This document shows positions 51,614 to 60,867 of a stretch of 64,000 nucleotides of DNA, piece by piece; the stretch's first letter is position 1; every line of letters begins with the position of its first letter. The notes beneath the pieces are model-generated. The model had not been told where the DNA came from, did not search any database, and worked only from the letters and a program-made list of their open reading frames with translations. A program made the translations under genes and the position numbers. This DNA comes from Gemmatimonadota bacterium. Its GTDB lineage: Bacteria > JAAXHH01. The stretch lies in assembly GCA_026702745.1 (NCBI GenBank), contig JAPPBT010000102.1, positions 62,001 to 126,000 on the forward strand, read 5' to 3'.

Positions 51614-52928
51614 CGACATTCCCCTATTGGTCGAGTGGCTAGTCCTCATTGGATGCACCCTCTACGCCATGCTCCTGACCGGAGCGGAATCCGCGTTTTC
51701 CAGCCTGCCCAAAACCACGCTCCAGGAACTCAAGGCCGCCCACGAGGGCGGACAGTCCAGCCGCGTTACCCGGTGGCTGGACAACCAGGAGCGCCTCTTC
51801 ACCACCCTGCTGATCGGGAAGATCATCACCACGGCCGGCGTCGTGATCTCCGTGGTGGCGCTGTTCCTTACCCCGCCGCTCACCGACTGGTTCGGTTCGA
51901 CCCTGACCCTGACCCTTTCCGGACTGTTCGCCATCGGGCTCCTGCTGGTGCTTATCGAATGGCTGCCCAGGTTGCTCGTGTCGCACTACTCCGACCTGAC
52001 CGTCCGCGTCTCCGCCGTGCTCGTGCTCATCAGCTACTGGCTGTTCTGGCCGCTGATCACGCCGCTGTTGCTCGTCAACCGGCGCATGGCGCGCGCTGGG
52101 CTCTTCAGCAGCGGACGCAATCCATACTGGCTCGACGACGAACTGCACCGGGTGCTCGAACTGGAAGAAACCCACGAACTGAAACCCGACGACAAGGAGA
52201 TGATCAGCAGCATCATTGAAATGCACGACACCAACGTGCGCGAAGTGATGGTCCCGAGAGTGGACATGGTGTGCGCCGAGCGATCCAGGCCCATTCCCGA
52301 ACTGCTGGAGCTCATCCGCGAGATGGGACATTCCCGGATTCCGATCTACGGCGATTCCGTCGACGATATCGTAGGCGTCGTCTATGCCAAGGACCTGCTC
52401 CAGCTGAGCGAAGACCCGGATGAGGAGAAGGACCTGGACGGACTGCTTCGCCCGCCCTATGTCGTACCGGAGACCAAGAAAGCCGCCGAGCTGCTGAAAG
52501 AGTTCCAGCAGGAGAAGATCCACCTGGCCATCGTCGTGGATGAACACGGGACCACCGCGGGACTGGTGACCCTGGAGGACCTGCTCGAAGAGATCGTCGG
52601 CGAGATACAGGACGAGTACGACGACGAGGATCCCATGTACGAAGCGACGCCCGGCGGCTCGTACATCGTCCACGCCCGGCTTAATATCGATACGCTGAAT
52701 GACATCCTGGACCTCGATATCACGCCCGACGGGTTCGAAACCGTTGGCGGCCTGATCTTCAATGAACTCGGCCGGGTGCCCGAACCCGGAGAGGATGTGC
52801 CGTTCCCGAACGCCCGGATCGTGGTGCGCGAAGTCGAAGGGCAACGCATCATCAAGGCGGAGGTGACCCGGCTGCATCCCCGGTCCGAAGAGGACGGCGA
52901 CGGCGCGATGGAGGACCGCGTTGCCTAA
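51606..52928 (+). CDS. CNNM/CorC-type membrane protein (DUF21, CBS pair, CorC_HlyC)
   Basis: Putative magnesium/cobalt efflux-type transporter of 440 residues. The N-terminal DUF21 membrane domain has three to four helices (LLVEWLVLIGCTLYAMLLTG, with GAESAFSSLPKTTLQELKA), then a CBS pair (MVPRVDMVCAERSRPIPELL; LAIVVDEHGTTAGLVTLEDL then LLEEIVGEIQDEYD) and the C-terminal transporter-associated domain (IDTLNDILDLDITPDGFETV). Calling it a haemolysin is historical. TTG start overlapping ybeY by 8 nt; ybeY-corC linkage is common. Its stop overlaps the sulfatase start. Confidence 0.9.
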   Translation: MDDDIPLLVEWLVLIGCTLYAMLLTGAESAFSSLPKTTLQELKAAHEGGQSSRVTRWLDNQERLFTTLLIGKIITTAGVVISVVALFLTPPLTDWFGSTLTLTLSGLFAIGLLLVLIEWLPRLLVSHYSDLTVRVSAVLVLISYWLFWPLITPLLLVNRRMARAGLFSSGRNPYWLDDELHRVLELEETHELKPDDKEMISSIIEMHDTNVREVMVPRVDMVCAERSRPIPELLELIREMGHSRIPIYGDSVDDIVGVVYAKDLLQLSEDPDEEKDLDGLLRPPYVVPETKKAAELLKEFQQEKIHLAIVVDEHGTTAGLVTLEDLLEEIVGEIQDEYDDEDPMYEATPGGSYIVHARLNIDTLNDILDLDITPDGFETVGGLIFNELGRVPEPGEDVPFPNARIVVREVEGQRIIKAEVTRLHPRSEEDGDGAMEDRVA

Positions 52929-54489
52929 CCCTCCTGGCCCGCCTGGTCCGGACCGCCCGTCTGGCTCGAATAGCCCGTCTGGCTCGACTAGCCCTCCTGG
53001 TCCGGACCGCCCCAACATCATCCTCATCATGACGGACCAGCAGCGCATCGACACGATCCGCGGCTGGGACCATCCCCACATGGTCACCCCGGCCCACGAC
53101 CGGCTGGTCGCCGAAGGGGTTTCCTTCCGGCAGGCCTACTGTCCGGGCGCCACCTGCGTGGCCTCGCGGGCCGCCGTATTCACCGGCATGTACCCCCACA
53201 ACACGGGCGTCTACAGTTTCCAGCCCTGGGGCCTCCACCGCAACTGGGTGCAGGACCTGGCGGAAAACGGCTACTGGTGCGCCAGCATCGGCAAGATGCA
53301 TTTCATGCCCCGGGACATCCCCGGCGGGTTCCACGAGCGGGTCGTCGTCGAGAATCCAACCGGGATGAGCCTGGCCGGCGGCGGCGCGGACGACGACTGG
53401 GGCCGGTACATGACCTTCCACGGCGTGGAGCGGCCCAACGACCGTCACCTGACCGACCCCGACTGGTGGACCAGACTGCAGGGCGTGCCCTGGCACGAGG
53501 AGGAGCGCTTCCACAGCGACGTCTTCATCGGAAACTCGGCGCTCAACTGGATCCGCAGCCACCGCGGCGACAAGCCCTTCTTCCTCGAAATCGGATTTAC
53601 GGGTCCCCACGAGCCCTGGGATCCGCTCCCTCGTCACCTGAGCCTGTACGACGATGTCGAGATACCCATGACGGTAACCAGGGATAACGAACTGGAGGAA
53701 AAGCCGCCCCAGCAGGAAGCGCTGAAGAAGATGTTCTCCACGGCCGGTCACGAATCCGGCATCAACATGTACCTGGCCAACGACGAACGCATCGACCGCA
53801 TGCGCCGGCACTACTACGCCAAGGTGACCACGGTGGACGAAAAGATGGGAGAGATCCTGGTCGCCCTGGAGGAACGGGGCTACCTGGAAAACACCCTGGT
53901 CATCTTCTGCTCGGACCACGGCGAGAACCTGGGCGACCACGCCCTGGCCTACAAGTGGCTGATGTACGACACCATCACCCATATTCCGCTCATCATCCGC
54001 TACCCGGACCGCCGGCGCCGGGGCGACCACGTAAGCGACCTGGTCTCCCTCATGGACCTGGGTCCCACCATCCTCGAGGCGGCCGGCGTGCCGGTCCCCA
54101 CCTACCTGGAAGGGCGCTCTCTCCTGCCCTACGCCGACCCGGATGGAGAGGTCGTTCCGCGTGACTACGTCTTCTGCGAGGACAACTACCAGATCATGAT
54201 GCGCAGCCCGGTCCACAAGATGGTATATTACATCGGCCAGGAGGAGGGCGAGCTGTACGACCTGGAAGCCGATCCCGGCGAACTGTGGAACAGGTGGGAC
54301 GACGATGCTTATGCGGGGATCAAGGCGAAGATGAAGGAAGACCTGCTGGAATGGCTGGCGGCCAGCAACTACTGGCACGCCGGATACAAGCGGGACCGCT
54401 CCGCGCACTACAATGTGCGGTGGCCCACCGGGGAGAACGTCAATCTCCAGGGGCCGCCCGCGGAGGATGCGGAGAAGCCGGGGTTGTAG
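52921..54489 (+). CDS. Sulfatase (formylglycine-dependent, type I)
   Basis: Hydrolyses sulfate esters after conversion of an active-site cysteine to formylglycine. The 522-residue product has the metal site NIILIMTDQQRIDTI, the modification motif CVASR (Cys79) in a Cys-x-Ala-Ser-Arg form followed by AAVFTGMYPHNTG, GYWCASIGKMHF, and the second metal site FCSDHGENLGDH. No signal peptide is visible, so it may be cytoplasmic. The first 30 residues are a Pro/Ser/Gly repeat before the conserved domain. The TTG start overlaps the CorC-type gene by 8 nt. Its C-terminal codons recur downstream as a remnant. Confidence 0.9.
   Translation: MPNPPGPPGPDRPSGSNSPSGSTSPPGPDRPNIILIMTDQQRIDTIRGWDHPHMVTPAHDRLVAEGVSFRQAYCPGATCVASRAAVFTGMYPHNTGVYSFQPWGLHRNWVQDLAENGYWCASIGKMHFMPRDIPGGFHERVVVENPTGMSLAGGGADDDWGRYMTFHGVERPNDRHLTDPDWWTRLQGVPWHEEERFHSDVFIGNSALNWIRSHRGDKPFFLEIGFTGPHEPWDPLPRHLSLYDDVEIPMTVTRDNELEEKPPQQEALKKMFSTAGHESGINMYLANDERIDRMRRHYYAKVTTVDEKMGEILVALEERGYLENTLVIFCSDHGENLGDHALAYKWLMYDTITHIPLIIRYPDRRRRGDHVSDLVSLMDLGPTILEAAGVPVPTYLEGRSLLPYADPDGEVVPRDYVFCEDNYQIMMRSPVHKMVYYIGQEEGELYDLEADPGELWNRWDDDAYAGIKAKMKEDLLEWLAASNYWHAGYKRDRSAHYNVRWPTGENVNLQGPPAEDAEKPGL
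52932..53013 (+). repeat. Tandem repeat coding the sulfatase N-terminal extension
   Basis: Two 18-bp units CCCGTCTGGCTCGAMTAG (52956-52991) are flanked by two copies of CCTGGTCCGGACCGCCC. In frame; related to the CCCGTCTGG units in prmA. Confidence 0.85.
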
Positions 54490-55633
54490 GTGTGAAGAGC
54501 CCGGAGCCTTTGATATGTGAAAGGGGCGTTACGGTTATGTCCCTTCCGATTGCATAGGTCTTGCAACCGGGATAGACGACGTACAGATGATCCAGGGCCA
54601 GATCCTCCAGTGCAACACGCATGGAACGGGTCACGCGCGGCGCGTCCTGCCGTTTGCACTCCACGCCGATCCTCAGGCCGTCCCTGATCAGATAAAGGTC
54701 CAGTTCGGCGCCATTGTGGGTCGCCCAGAAACAGGCCTCATCAGGCTTGAAGGCAGACAGAACCTCCTCGACGACGTACCCTTCCCACGAAGCCCCGGAC
54801 TTCGGATGCGACATCAGGTCCCTTTCCGATCGTATGCCCAGAAGCGCATGAAGCAGACCGCTGTCCCGGACGTATATTCTGGGCGACCTGACCTGCCGCT
54901 TCTTCAGGTTGGCGAACCATGGATTCAGCCGCCTGACCATGAACAGTCCTTCAAGCACGTCGAGATAGCGGCGGGTCGTGGTTTCGGCGACACCGAGTGA
55001 CCTTGCCGATTCGGCCGCGTTCCATACCTGGCCATGATAGTGGGCCAGCATGGTCCAGAACCGAAACAGCGTGGCGGCCGGCAGACGCAGACCGAGTTGC
55101 GGCACGTCTCTTTCGACCACCGTTTGCATGAATTCCCTGCGCCAAACGGCGCTATCCACCTCCGTCGCGGCGAGGTACGACCTCGGAAATCCCCCGCGCA
55201 GCCAGTGCTTCCGCTGGTGGGCGACTTCTACCTCGGATAAGCTGAATCCCCGCATCGTGATGCGTTCCACGCGACCGGCCAGCGATTCCGACGCGTGACG
55301 CATCAGGTCCGAAGAAGCGCTGCCCAGGATCAGGAACCGTGCTGGCGATGGCGTACGGTCGACCAGTACGCGCAGAATTGGGAACAACTCTTGCCGACGT
55401 TGTATCTCGTCGATGACCACGAGACCCTCGAGCGGATCGAGCGCCGTCATAGGCTCATCCAGCCTCGCCAGACTTGCCGGGTCTTCGAGGTCGAAGTAGT
55501 TCAGGTGGTCATATGGCACCAGTTGCCGGGCCAGGGTCGTTTTTCCGCACTGCCGAGGCCCCAGAAGCAGGGCGACGGGACTGCGCGAGAGGGCTGTCGA
55601 GATCGACGTCAAGAGGTCGGGTCGGGGTACCAT
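54440..55633 (-). CDS. AAA_14/DUF4143 ATPase
   Basis: P-loop ATPase with a C-terminal DUF4143 nuclease-like domain, 397 residues; a family frequent in horizontally moving and accessory regions, function mostly unknown. Walker A GPRQCGKTT (25-33), Walker B GLVVIDEIQ, sensor FLILGSASSDLM, a winged-helix middle (LGVAETTTRRYLDVLEGLFM) and DUF4143 ending in ASWEGYVVEEVL, NGAELDLYLI and GVECKRQDAP (restriction-enzyme-like Glu-x-Lys). The last 17 codons run antisense through the sulfatase 3' end. A strong promoter sits 7 bp upstream. It appears to be a later insertion next to the sulfatase. Confidence 0.88.
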   Translation of the reverse strand: MVPRPDLLTSISTALSRSPVALLLGPRQCGKTTLARQLVPYDHLNYFDLEDPASLARLDEPMTALDPLEGLVVIDEIQRRQELFPILRVLVDRTPSPARFLILGSASSDLMRHASESLAGRVERITMRGFSLSEVEVAHQRKHWLRGGFPRSYLAATEVDSAVWRREFMQTVVERDVPQLGLRLPAATLFRFWTMLAHYHGQVWNAAESARSLGVAETTTRRYLDVLEGLFMVRRLNPWFANLKKRQVRSPRIYVRDSGLLHALLGIRSERDLMSHPKSGASWEGYVVEEVLSAFKPDEACFWATHNGAELDLYLIRDGLRIGVECKRQDAPRVTRSMRVALEDLALDHLYVVYPGCKTYAIGRDITVTPLSHIKGSGLFTPTTPASPHPPRAAPGD

Positions 55634-55639
55634 ACGATG

Positions 55640-55667
55640 AATATACCATGATAATCGAGCATGTCAA
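55640..55667 (-). promoter_or_regulatory. Promoter of the AAA_14 ATPase, predicting a leaderless mRNA
   Basis: Minus strand TTGACA, 16 bp, TATATT. The ATG lies 7 nt after the -10 box, so the transcript should begin at or next to the start codon, without a ribosome binding site. Confidence 0.68.
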
Positions 55668-55691
55668 GGTGGATTTTCATGGAATATGGTT

Positions 55692-55728
55692 GCCGCCCGC
55701 TGAAGACGCGGAGAAACCGGGGTTGTAG
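55692..55728 (+). pseudogene. Remnant of a second sulfatase 3' end
   Basis: 37 bp match the last 37 bp of the sulfatase gene (54453-54489) with four differences. Read in the same frame, both give PPAEDAEKPGL and a stop, and all four differences are synonymous third-position changes. Upstream sequence is unrelated. This is best explained as the tail of a former neighbouring sulfatase paralogue, the rest of which is gone. Confidence 0.7.
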
Positions 55729-55731
55729 CCC

Positions 55732-58125
55732 CTAGCCCTGCACCACGATGAAATCGACCGTCTTCGTGTCCTGCTGTCCGGTATGGAGATCCGTGACGGT
55801 CAGCGTCATGGTATAGGTCCCGGGATCCAGGTCCGCCGTTTCGATCGAGGTGTATTTGAAATCGTCCGGCGACGTGCCGCTGTCTTCGAAGGTCACATAG
55901 GCCGTCTGGTCGTCGGACCGTTGGCTGACCATGCGTCCCAGGGCGGTGAGGAATCTGAGGACGACATTGCGCTGGGGTTCCCTGGCGGCTATCTCCAGCT
56001 CCGTACGGAAGCCCGTCCGGCCTTCGGCATCCCGCTCCAGGTTGTAGATCTCGTAGTAGATGAACACCGGCGTCGCACTGGAATAGAGGCGTGCGGGGTG
56101 GGGCGTGATGAACAGGCCGTTGCGGACGAGCAGTCCTGCCGCGTCGGTGGGCACGATGGATGCGGCGAGCTTTACATCGCTCAGCTGTATCCGGTCCGCA
56201 CTGTAATCCGAAATCTGGAGCGGCGCGGTAAAGATCCCGTACTTCTGCGACAGCGAATCCCGCAGGGAAACCGCGGACCGGTACGCCCCGGGCCGCGCAC
56301 TGAAGCGGAAAGCGCCCGTAGAAAGCTGCAGATTGTCGTGCTCAGATGCGGGACGGCGAAGCGGTCCCATCCTGAAGGGCATAGCCTGTACGTAGTTGAA
56401 GTCCATGTCCTGAAGGGCGATTCGGCCGGACAGCCAGGTCCTTTCCCCGAGCCCGTCTTCCACGTTGCCCAGTTGGGCCGCGGGAAGGCTGTAGGCCACT
56501 TCCACGTCGGCCCGGTCGCCGGCGCCCTTGAAAGAGGCCAACTGGTAAACGAACGAGAGCGGCTCTCCGCCGTAGTCGTGCCGGTGGGCTTCGGGTACTT
56601 TCCGGATGAGTTCTTCGGCCTGTTTCCTTGGCGTATTCAAGAAGCTGTACGCGAGTCGGTCCGTCGTGCCGAAGTTGGTCGACTGGCCGGGAAGATCAAT
56701 CACCTCAAGCGGGTAGTCGAACACCTTCGAGTTCCTCTGATCCGTAAAGAAGATCTCCAGACCGAAGGGGACGTAGACCCAACTTTCCGTTGGGAATGCG
56801 ACCGATTTTGTCACGCGCCCGGCCCGTGCGCTGAATTCGCCGAAATCCTGGATCGGCGCTCCGGTGCTGACTTGCATATCGAATCGCTGCCGGCTGGTCT
56901 CGCGGATCATGTCCACGGCCCGAAGCCCCGTCGGGAAAATCGCGTTGACCACGTCCTCCCCGGATTTCAGGATGAACTGCTGACGGTCGTCCGGATGACC
57001 GTACCGGACATAGATCTCGCCGCGGCGGTCCCAAGGGTCCTTGCCCGTTGAAAAATGCAGCATGGAGAAGATCAAACGCCGGTAATGTTCCACCAGCCGT
57101 TCGTTGATCCGCGTCGTGGGATCGGGGTCTCGGGCCGTCCAGTAAGTTCGCCACAACGCCATCCTTTCCTCTTCCGTTGCTTCGAGAAACGCATCGGCTT
57201 CCTTCGAGGAGGCTACGATGGTGAGATCCTTGTACAGAGCGACTCGATCCGGGTTGATTTCCGACAGGACCGCGACGTATCGCCTCATGGCCCGGTATGC
57301 GCGTTCGTGCTGGTCCATGGAATGGTAATGGAACGCTTCGAGTTGTGCCGCCAGTCCGTCGATCAGGGGAATGACCGCCGAATCCTGTGCCGCGGCGATC
57401 TGCTGCAGCTGTGCGTATCCCTTCTGGTACTCCCCTGATTCAATGGAGCACGAGGCCAGGCGATTAATCGCATCGTCGTGCGCCGGATTAACGGTTGCCT
57501 GCTTGAAGTACCAGTCCATCGCGGATTCCGGATCGTCCTGGATCTCCTCGATGACGTATCCCAGTTGAAAGAAGGCATCGGGATGTCTCGGGTCCAACGC
57601 GATGGCGCGCCTGTAGGACGCGTCCTGGATCTTGTATTCCCTTTCGGCCGCACGGGGCCTGAACAGCGCCATCCGGATCTTCCCGTACGTGCGGCCACGG
57701 TAGTAGTAAATGTCCGCGGTGTCCGGCGCCAGTTTCTCGGCCTCGTCCAGGACCTCCCGCGCGTCCTTTTTCTTGTCTTTGAGGATGTAGACCCGTGCCA
57801 GTTGTATGAGAGTTGCCGGGGATGCGCTGTCAGTCTTCAGCGCTTCCTTTGCGGCGCGCTCGGCCTCGTCATACCTTCCCTGCCGGTCCAGCGCGCGACT
57901 CAGCCACAGGAAGGCCGCAGGCGAACCGGGCTGCCGTTCGAGCAGACTTCTCAGCGCGGATTCCGCCCTCCGGTATTCGCCCTGGTCGTACATCGCCCTG
58001 GCCTGGTCCAGGAGGGACTCCGCTTCCTGGGCGGCGGGTTCCGCTTCCTGGGCGGCGGCGGGCGGCGGCCAGCTGAAGTGCAACAGCAGGACTGCAAGTG
58101 CGGGTAGTATGCTCAGGTTCGACAT
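55732..58125 (-). CDS. GWxTD-domain protein with TPR repeats (downstream paralogue)
   Basis: A 797-residue exported protein: signal peptide (ILPALAVLLLHFSWPPPAAA), TPR-like helical repeats at about 35-270 (MYDQGEYRRAESALRSLLER, DEAERAAKEALK), then the GWxTD domain (WTARDPDPTTRINERLVEHY, KDPWDRRGEIYVRYGHPDDR; here Asp-Pro-Trp-Asp in place of Gly-Trp-x-Thr-Asp) and C-terminal beta-sandwich regions. Its role is unknown; such proteins occur in FCB bacteria. The Gln-Glu-Ala repeat after the signal comes from a 21-bp duplication. Second of two paralogues in a minus-strand operon. Confidence 0.78.
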   Translation of the reverse strand: MSNLSILPALAVLLLHFSWPPPAAAQEAEPAAQEAESLLDQARAMYDQGEYRRAESALRSLLERQPGSPAAFLWLSRALDRQGRYDEAERAAKEALKTDSASPATLIQLARVYILKDKKKDAREVLDEAEKLAPDTADIYYYRGRTYGKIRMALFRPRAAEREYKIQDASYRRAIALDPRHPDAFFQLGYVIEEIQDDPESAMDWYFKQATVNPAHDDAINRLASCSIESGEYQKGYAQLQQIAAAQDSAVIPLIDGLAAQLEAFHYHSMDQHERAYRAMRRYVAVLSEINPDRVALYKDLTIVASSKEADAFLEATEEERMALWRTYWTARDPDPTTRINERLVEHYRRLIFSMLHFSTGKDPWDRRGEIYVRYGHPDDRQQFILKSGEDVVNAIFPTGLRAVDMIRETSRQRFDMQVSTGAPIQDFGEFSARAGRVTKSVAFPTESWVYVPFGLEIFFTDQRNSKVFDYPLEVIDLPGQSTNFGTTDRLAYSFLNTPRKQAEELIRKVPEAHRHDYGGEPLSFVYQLASFKGAGDRADVEVAYSLPAAQLGNVEDGLGERTWLSGRIALQDMDFNYVQAMPFRMGPLRRPASEHDNLQLSTGAFRFSARPGAYRSAVSLRDSLSQKYGIFTAPLQISDYSADRIQLSDVKLAASIVPTDAAGLLVRNGLFITPHPARLYSSATPVFIYYEIYNLERDAEGRTGFRTELEIAAREPQRNVVLRFLTALGRMVSQRSDDQTAYVTFEDSGTSPDDFKYTSIETADLDPGTYTMTLTVTDLHTGQQDTKTVDFIVVQG

Positions 58126-58161
58126 GTTGCGCCGTCCTTCAGCGCGGGCGTAAGCGGGAAG

Positions 58162-60753
58162 TTAATCCGTGTCTGGCCTGAATTCCGCGACCCGGTCATT
58201 GGTCACGACGAAGACTTTCTGCCGCGTGGCGGTTTCTCCGGAATGCAGGTCGGTGACGCGAACCGTCATCTCGTAGGCGCCGGTGGGTGTGTTCCCGGTA
58301 TCGATGGAAGTGTAACTGTACTCGTCCGAACGATTTCCTTCGTTTTCGAATACCATGAGCACGGACTGTTCGCTGTCCGTACGCCGTATCAGCCGGTCAA
58401 TGCCCTTCAGCACACGCCAGAAGAGGTTCCTCGGCCGGTCCATGTCCTTCACTTCCAGTTCCACCTGGTACGAGGATCGACCGGATTCGTCCAGGACGAG
58501 GTTGTAGATCTCGTAGTAGAAGTGAACGGGGTCGGTGCGCTGGTACATACGTGCCGGATTGGGTACGATTTCAAGTCCGTTGCGTACGAAGGAACTGTGG
58601 GTTGAATCGGCCGGCGCAATGGACACGGCCAGCTTGATATCGCTCAACACCAAAGCGTCTCCGGCGTAATCGGGCACGGCATAGTCCTGTTCGTAAATGC
58701 CGATGCGCCGGGTGGTCTCGTCCTGAACCTCTATGGCAGCGTGGAAGCTGCCGGGCGGCGCTTCCATCTCCATCATGCCCATATGAAGTTCGATACCCGG
58801 TTCGCTCCCTGATACCGATACGAGTGGCCGGTCGATGGGACCGATACGCCTGGATGTCTGGGCTACACGGTTGTAGTCGTCATCATGAAACACCATGTGA
58901 CCATCCAGCCAGGTGTGCAATCCCTGCCCGTCCTTCACCGTTTCCAGTTGTTCGGCCGGGACCATGTAAGCGGTTTCCACTTCGGCCAGGCCGTCCTTAC
59001 CCTTGTAGGACACGATGTCGTACATGAACCGAAGCAGTCCGCCGCCGTAGTCGAACTCGTAGGACTCTGGAGTCTTCTCCATCAGCGCGGCCACGATACG
59101 CCTGGGATGATACTTGTCCTGGACGACGGATTCGGCGATGTTCGTCTCGTGCACCTGCAATGGATAGTCAAATTTGCCGACCCCGACCTGGTCGACGAAG
59201 AACAGCTCCAGGTCGTGCTCGAGGTATACCCAGCTTTCGGCGAGGAAGCCCAGTGATTGTGCCTTGTCGGAGATGGCCGGAAAGGAGGCTGTGTTGGCGG
59301 CTTCCTTTCCCGTTACCGCAGACAAAAGGGTATTTGAGTAGGCATCCTGGAGTGCTTCCAACTCGGGCAGATAGTCCCCCGCATCGGGATCGCGGGTGCC
59401 GCGCGTTGACGGGTCGCTCCACGTCGTGCCGGAGTTATCGACCTTCAGGCGGTACCGCAATATGAAGTTGCGCTCCCGGATCGCATCGATACGGGCGTCG
59501 CCGGTCGGCTGGTAGTTCTTCATGGCGTTCTCGCCGGTCTGCATAATGAAATGCTGCAGATCGTCCGGTTCGCCGTATCGTATGTAGATCCCGCCGCGGC
59601 GATCCCATGGTTGCTGGCCCCGGGAGAAATGCTCCCGCGCGTGCATGACCCGCCGATAGTGTTCCACGAGCCGCTCGTTCACGGCGGTGGCCGGCTTCGG
59701 ATCGCGCGTCGCCCAGAACCTGCGTCTGAACTCCGCTTTCGCGTCTTCCGTTTCCAGCGCCAGGTACTGCCGGAATTCGTCTTCGGATGTCACGTAGGCC
59801 AAATCCATGTAGTGCACGCGTTCCTCCGGCGCCGCGCCGGCCAGGAATGCTTCGTAGGCCTGGTCCGCTTCGGCGTAACGGCTCTGGGACTGCAGCGACG
59901 TAGCCCTTAGCTTGTTGATCAACGTATGCACGTAGTCCGGTACGGCGTTCCCGTGGACTTCGACCACCTGCGTCAGAAGGTCGATGCCTTCCTCGAACCT
60001 TTTGAGCATGTAACTGCATCGCTCCAGGTGGTAGAGCGCATCCCGGTGATCCGGTTTTACCATCAACTGCCGGTAGAAGAGGGCCAGTGCCCTTTGGTAA
60101 TCGCGAGAGGGGTTTTCGTAGGACAGCCCCAGTCGGTAGAAGGCATCCGGGTGCAGGGGATTCGCCGCCGCCGCCCTGCCGAAGGATTTTCGGGCCTGCA
60201 TCACGTAGAGCGGAGCCGCGGGATCTCTCTCGCTCTGCGCCATGTACGAGACGCCCAGGTAGTAGTGCACTTCGGAGTGTTCCGGATCGTACCGGAGGGC
60301 CTGCTTGAGGCTCTTTCGCGCGTCGACCATGCGGTTCTTCATGCGCATGTATGTCCGGCCCAGGGCGAGGTGCGCATCCGGGTTCTTCCGGTCGTGCCGT
60401 ACGGCGATTCGCAGTTGTTTCGCCGCTTCCCGGTATTCCCCGAGTTCATAATGGCTGACGCCCAGCCAGTACCGGGCTTCCCCGGACCTGGACTTGAGGC
60501 GGACCGCCTTCTCGAAGATCGTTTTCGCTTCCTCGAATTTCCGCTGATCGAAGAGGGATATGCCTTCCGCCAGCAGGGCATCCAGCGATGCGGTCTGCAT
60601 GGCCGGCATGGCCGGACCGGCCGGATCGGCAAGCCCGGGTTCGGGACGCGCGTTCGATGCCGCCGCGTCCGCGATGGAACTCACCAGGCAGCAGGTCAGC
60701 AGGAACCTGGCCAGGGTACGACAAAGGAGCGGTCTAGGGGACAGGACGGACAT
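58162..60753 (-). CDS. GWxTD-domain protein with TPR repeats (upstream paralogue)
   Basis: Paralogue of the downstream gene, 863 residues from the ATG used. Signal peptide (LARFLLTCCLVSSIADA), TPR-like repeats at about 45-280 (ISLFDQRKFEEAKTIFEKAV, RYWLGVSHYELGEYREAAKQ), the GWxTD domain (FWATRDPKPATAVNERLVEH, QQPWDRRGGIYIRYGEPDD) and C-terminal beta-sandwich domains. A TTG 12 codons earlier would also be in frame. It is followed by its paralogue after 36 bp; together with the lipoprotein and the 217-residue protein upstream it forms a four-gene envelope operon. Confidence 0.78.
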   Translation of the reverse strand: MSVLSPRPLLCRTLARFLLTCCLVSSIADAAASNARPEPGLADPAGPAMPAMQTASLDALLAEGISLFDQRKFEEAKTIFEKAVRLKSRSGEARYWLGVSHYELGEYREAAKQLRIAVRHDRKNPDAHLALGRTYMRMKNRMVDARKSLKQALRYDPEHSEVHYYLGVSYMAQSERDPAAPLYVMQARKSFGRAAAANPLHPDAFYRLGLSYENPSRDYQRALALFYRQLMVKPDHRDALYHLERCSYMLKRFEEGIDLLTQVVEVHGNAVPDYVHTLINKLRATSLQSQSRYAEADQAYEAFLAGAAPEERVHYMDLAYVTSEDEFRQYLALETEDAKAEFRRRFWATRDPKPATAVNERLVEHYRRVMHAREHFSRGQQPWDRRGGIYIRYGEPDDLQHFIMQTGENAMKNYQPTGDARIDAIRERNFILRYRLKVDNSGTTWSDPSTRGTRDPDAGDYLPELEALQDAYSNTLLSAVTGKEAANTASFPAISDKAQSLGFLAESWVYLEHDLELFFVDQVGVGKFDYPLQVHETNIAESVVQDKYHPRRIVAALMEKTPESYEFDYGGGLLRFMYDIVSYKGKDGLAEVETAYMVPAEQLETVKDGQGLHTWLDGHMVFHDDDYNRVAQTSRRIGPIDRPLVSVSGSEPGIELHMGMMEMEAPPGSFHAAIEVQDETTRRIGIYEQDYAVPDYAGDALVLSDIKLAVSIAPADSTHSSFVRNGLEIVPNPARMYQRTDPVHFYYEIYNLVLDESGRSSYQVELEVKDMDRPRNLFWRVLKGIDRLIRRTDSEQSVLMVFENEGNRSDEYSYTSIDTGNTPTGAYEMTVRVTDLHSGETATRQKVFVVTNDRVAEFRPDTD

Positions 60754-60867
60754 AAGATCAGCTGGGGGATCGATTTGGTTGGATGACAAGCCGTTCCCGG
60801 TCGCACGGGATTCGGAAGGCTTGTCCAGACCTGCTTCAATATCCCGGCCAAAGGGCCTGGTGTCAAG

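Noticed and set aside
54453-55728. Transposon with 37-bp target-site duplications around the ATPase
   Set aside because: Differences between the repeats are all synonymous third-position changes, which fits paralogous gene ends and not a fresh duplication; no transposase or terminal inverted repeats are seen.
55648-55728. A 26-codon small gene (from an ATG at 55648) ending in the sulfatase-like tail
   Set aside because: Its start lies inside the ATPase promoter and there is no ribosome binding site; only the last 11 codons have meaning, as a relic.
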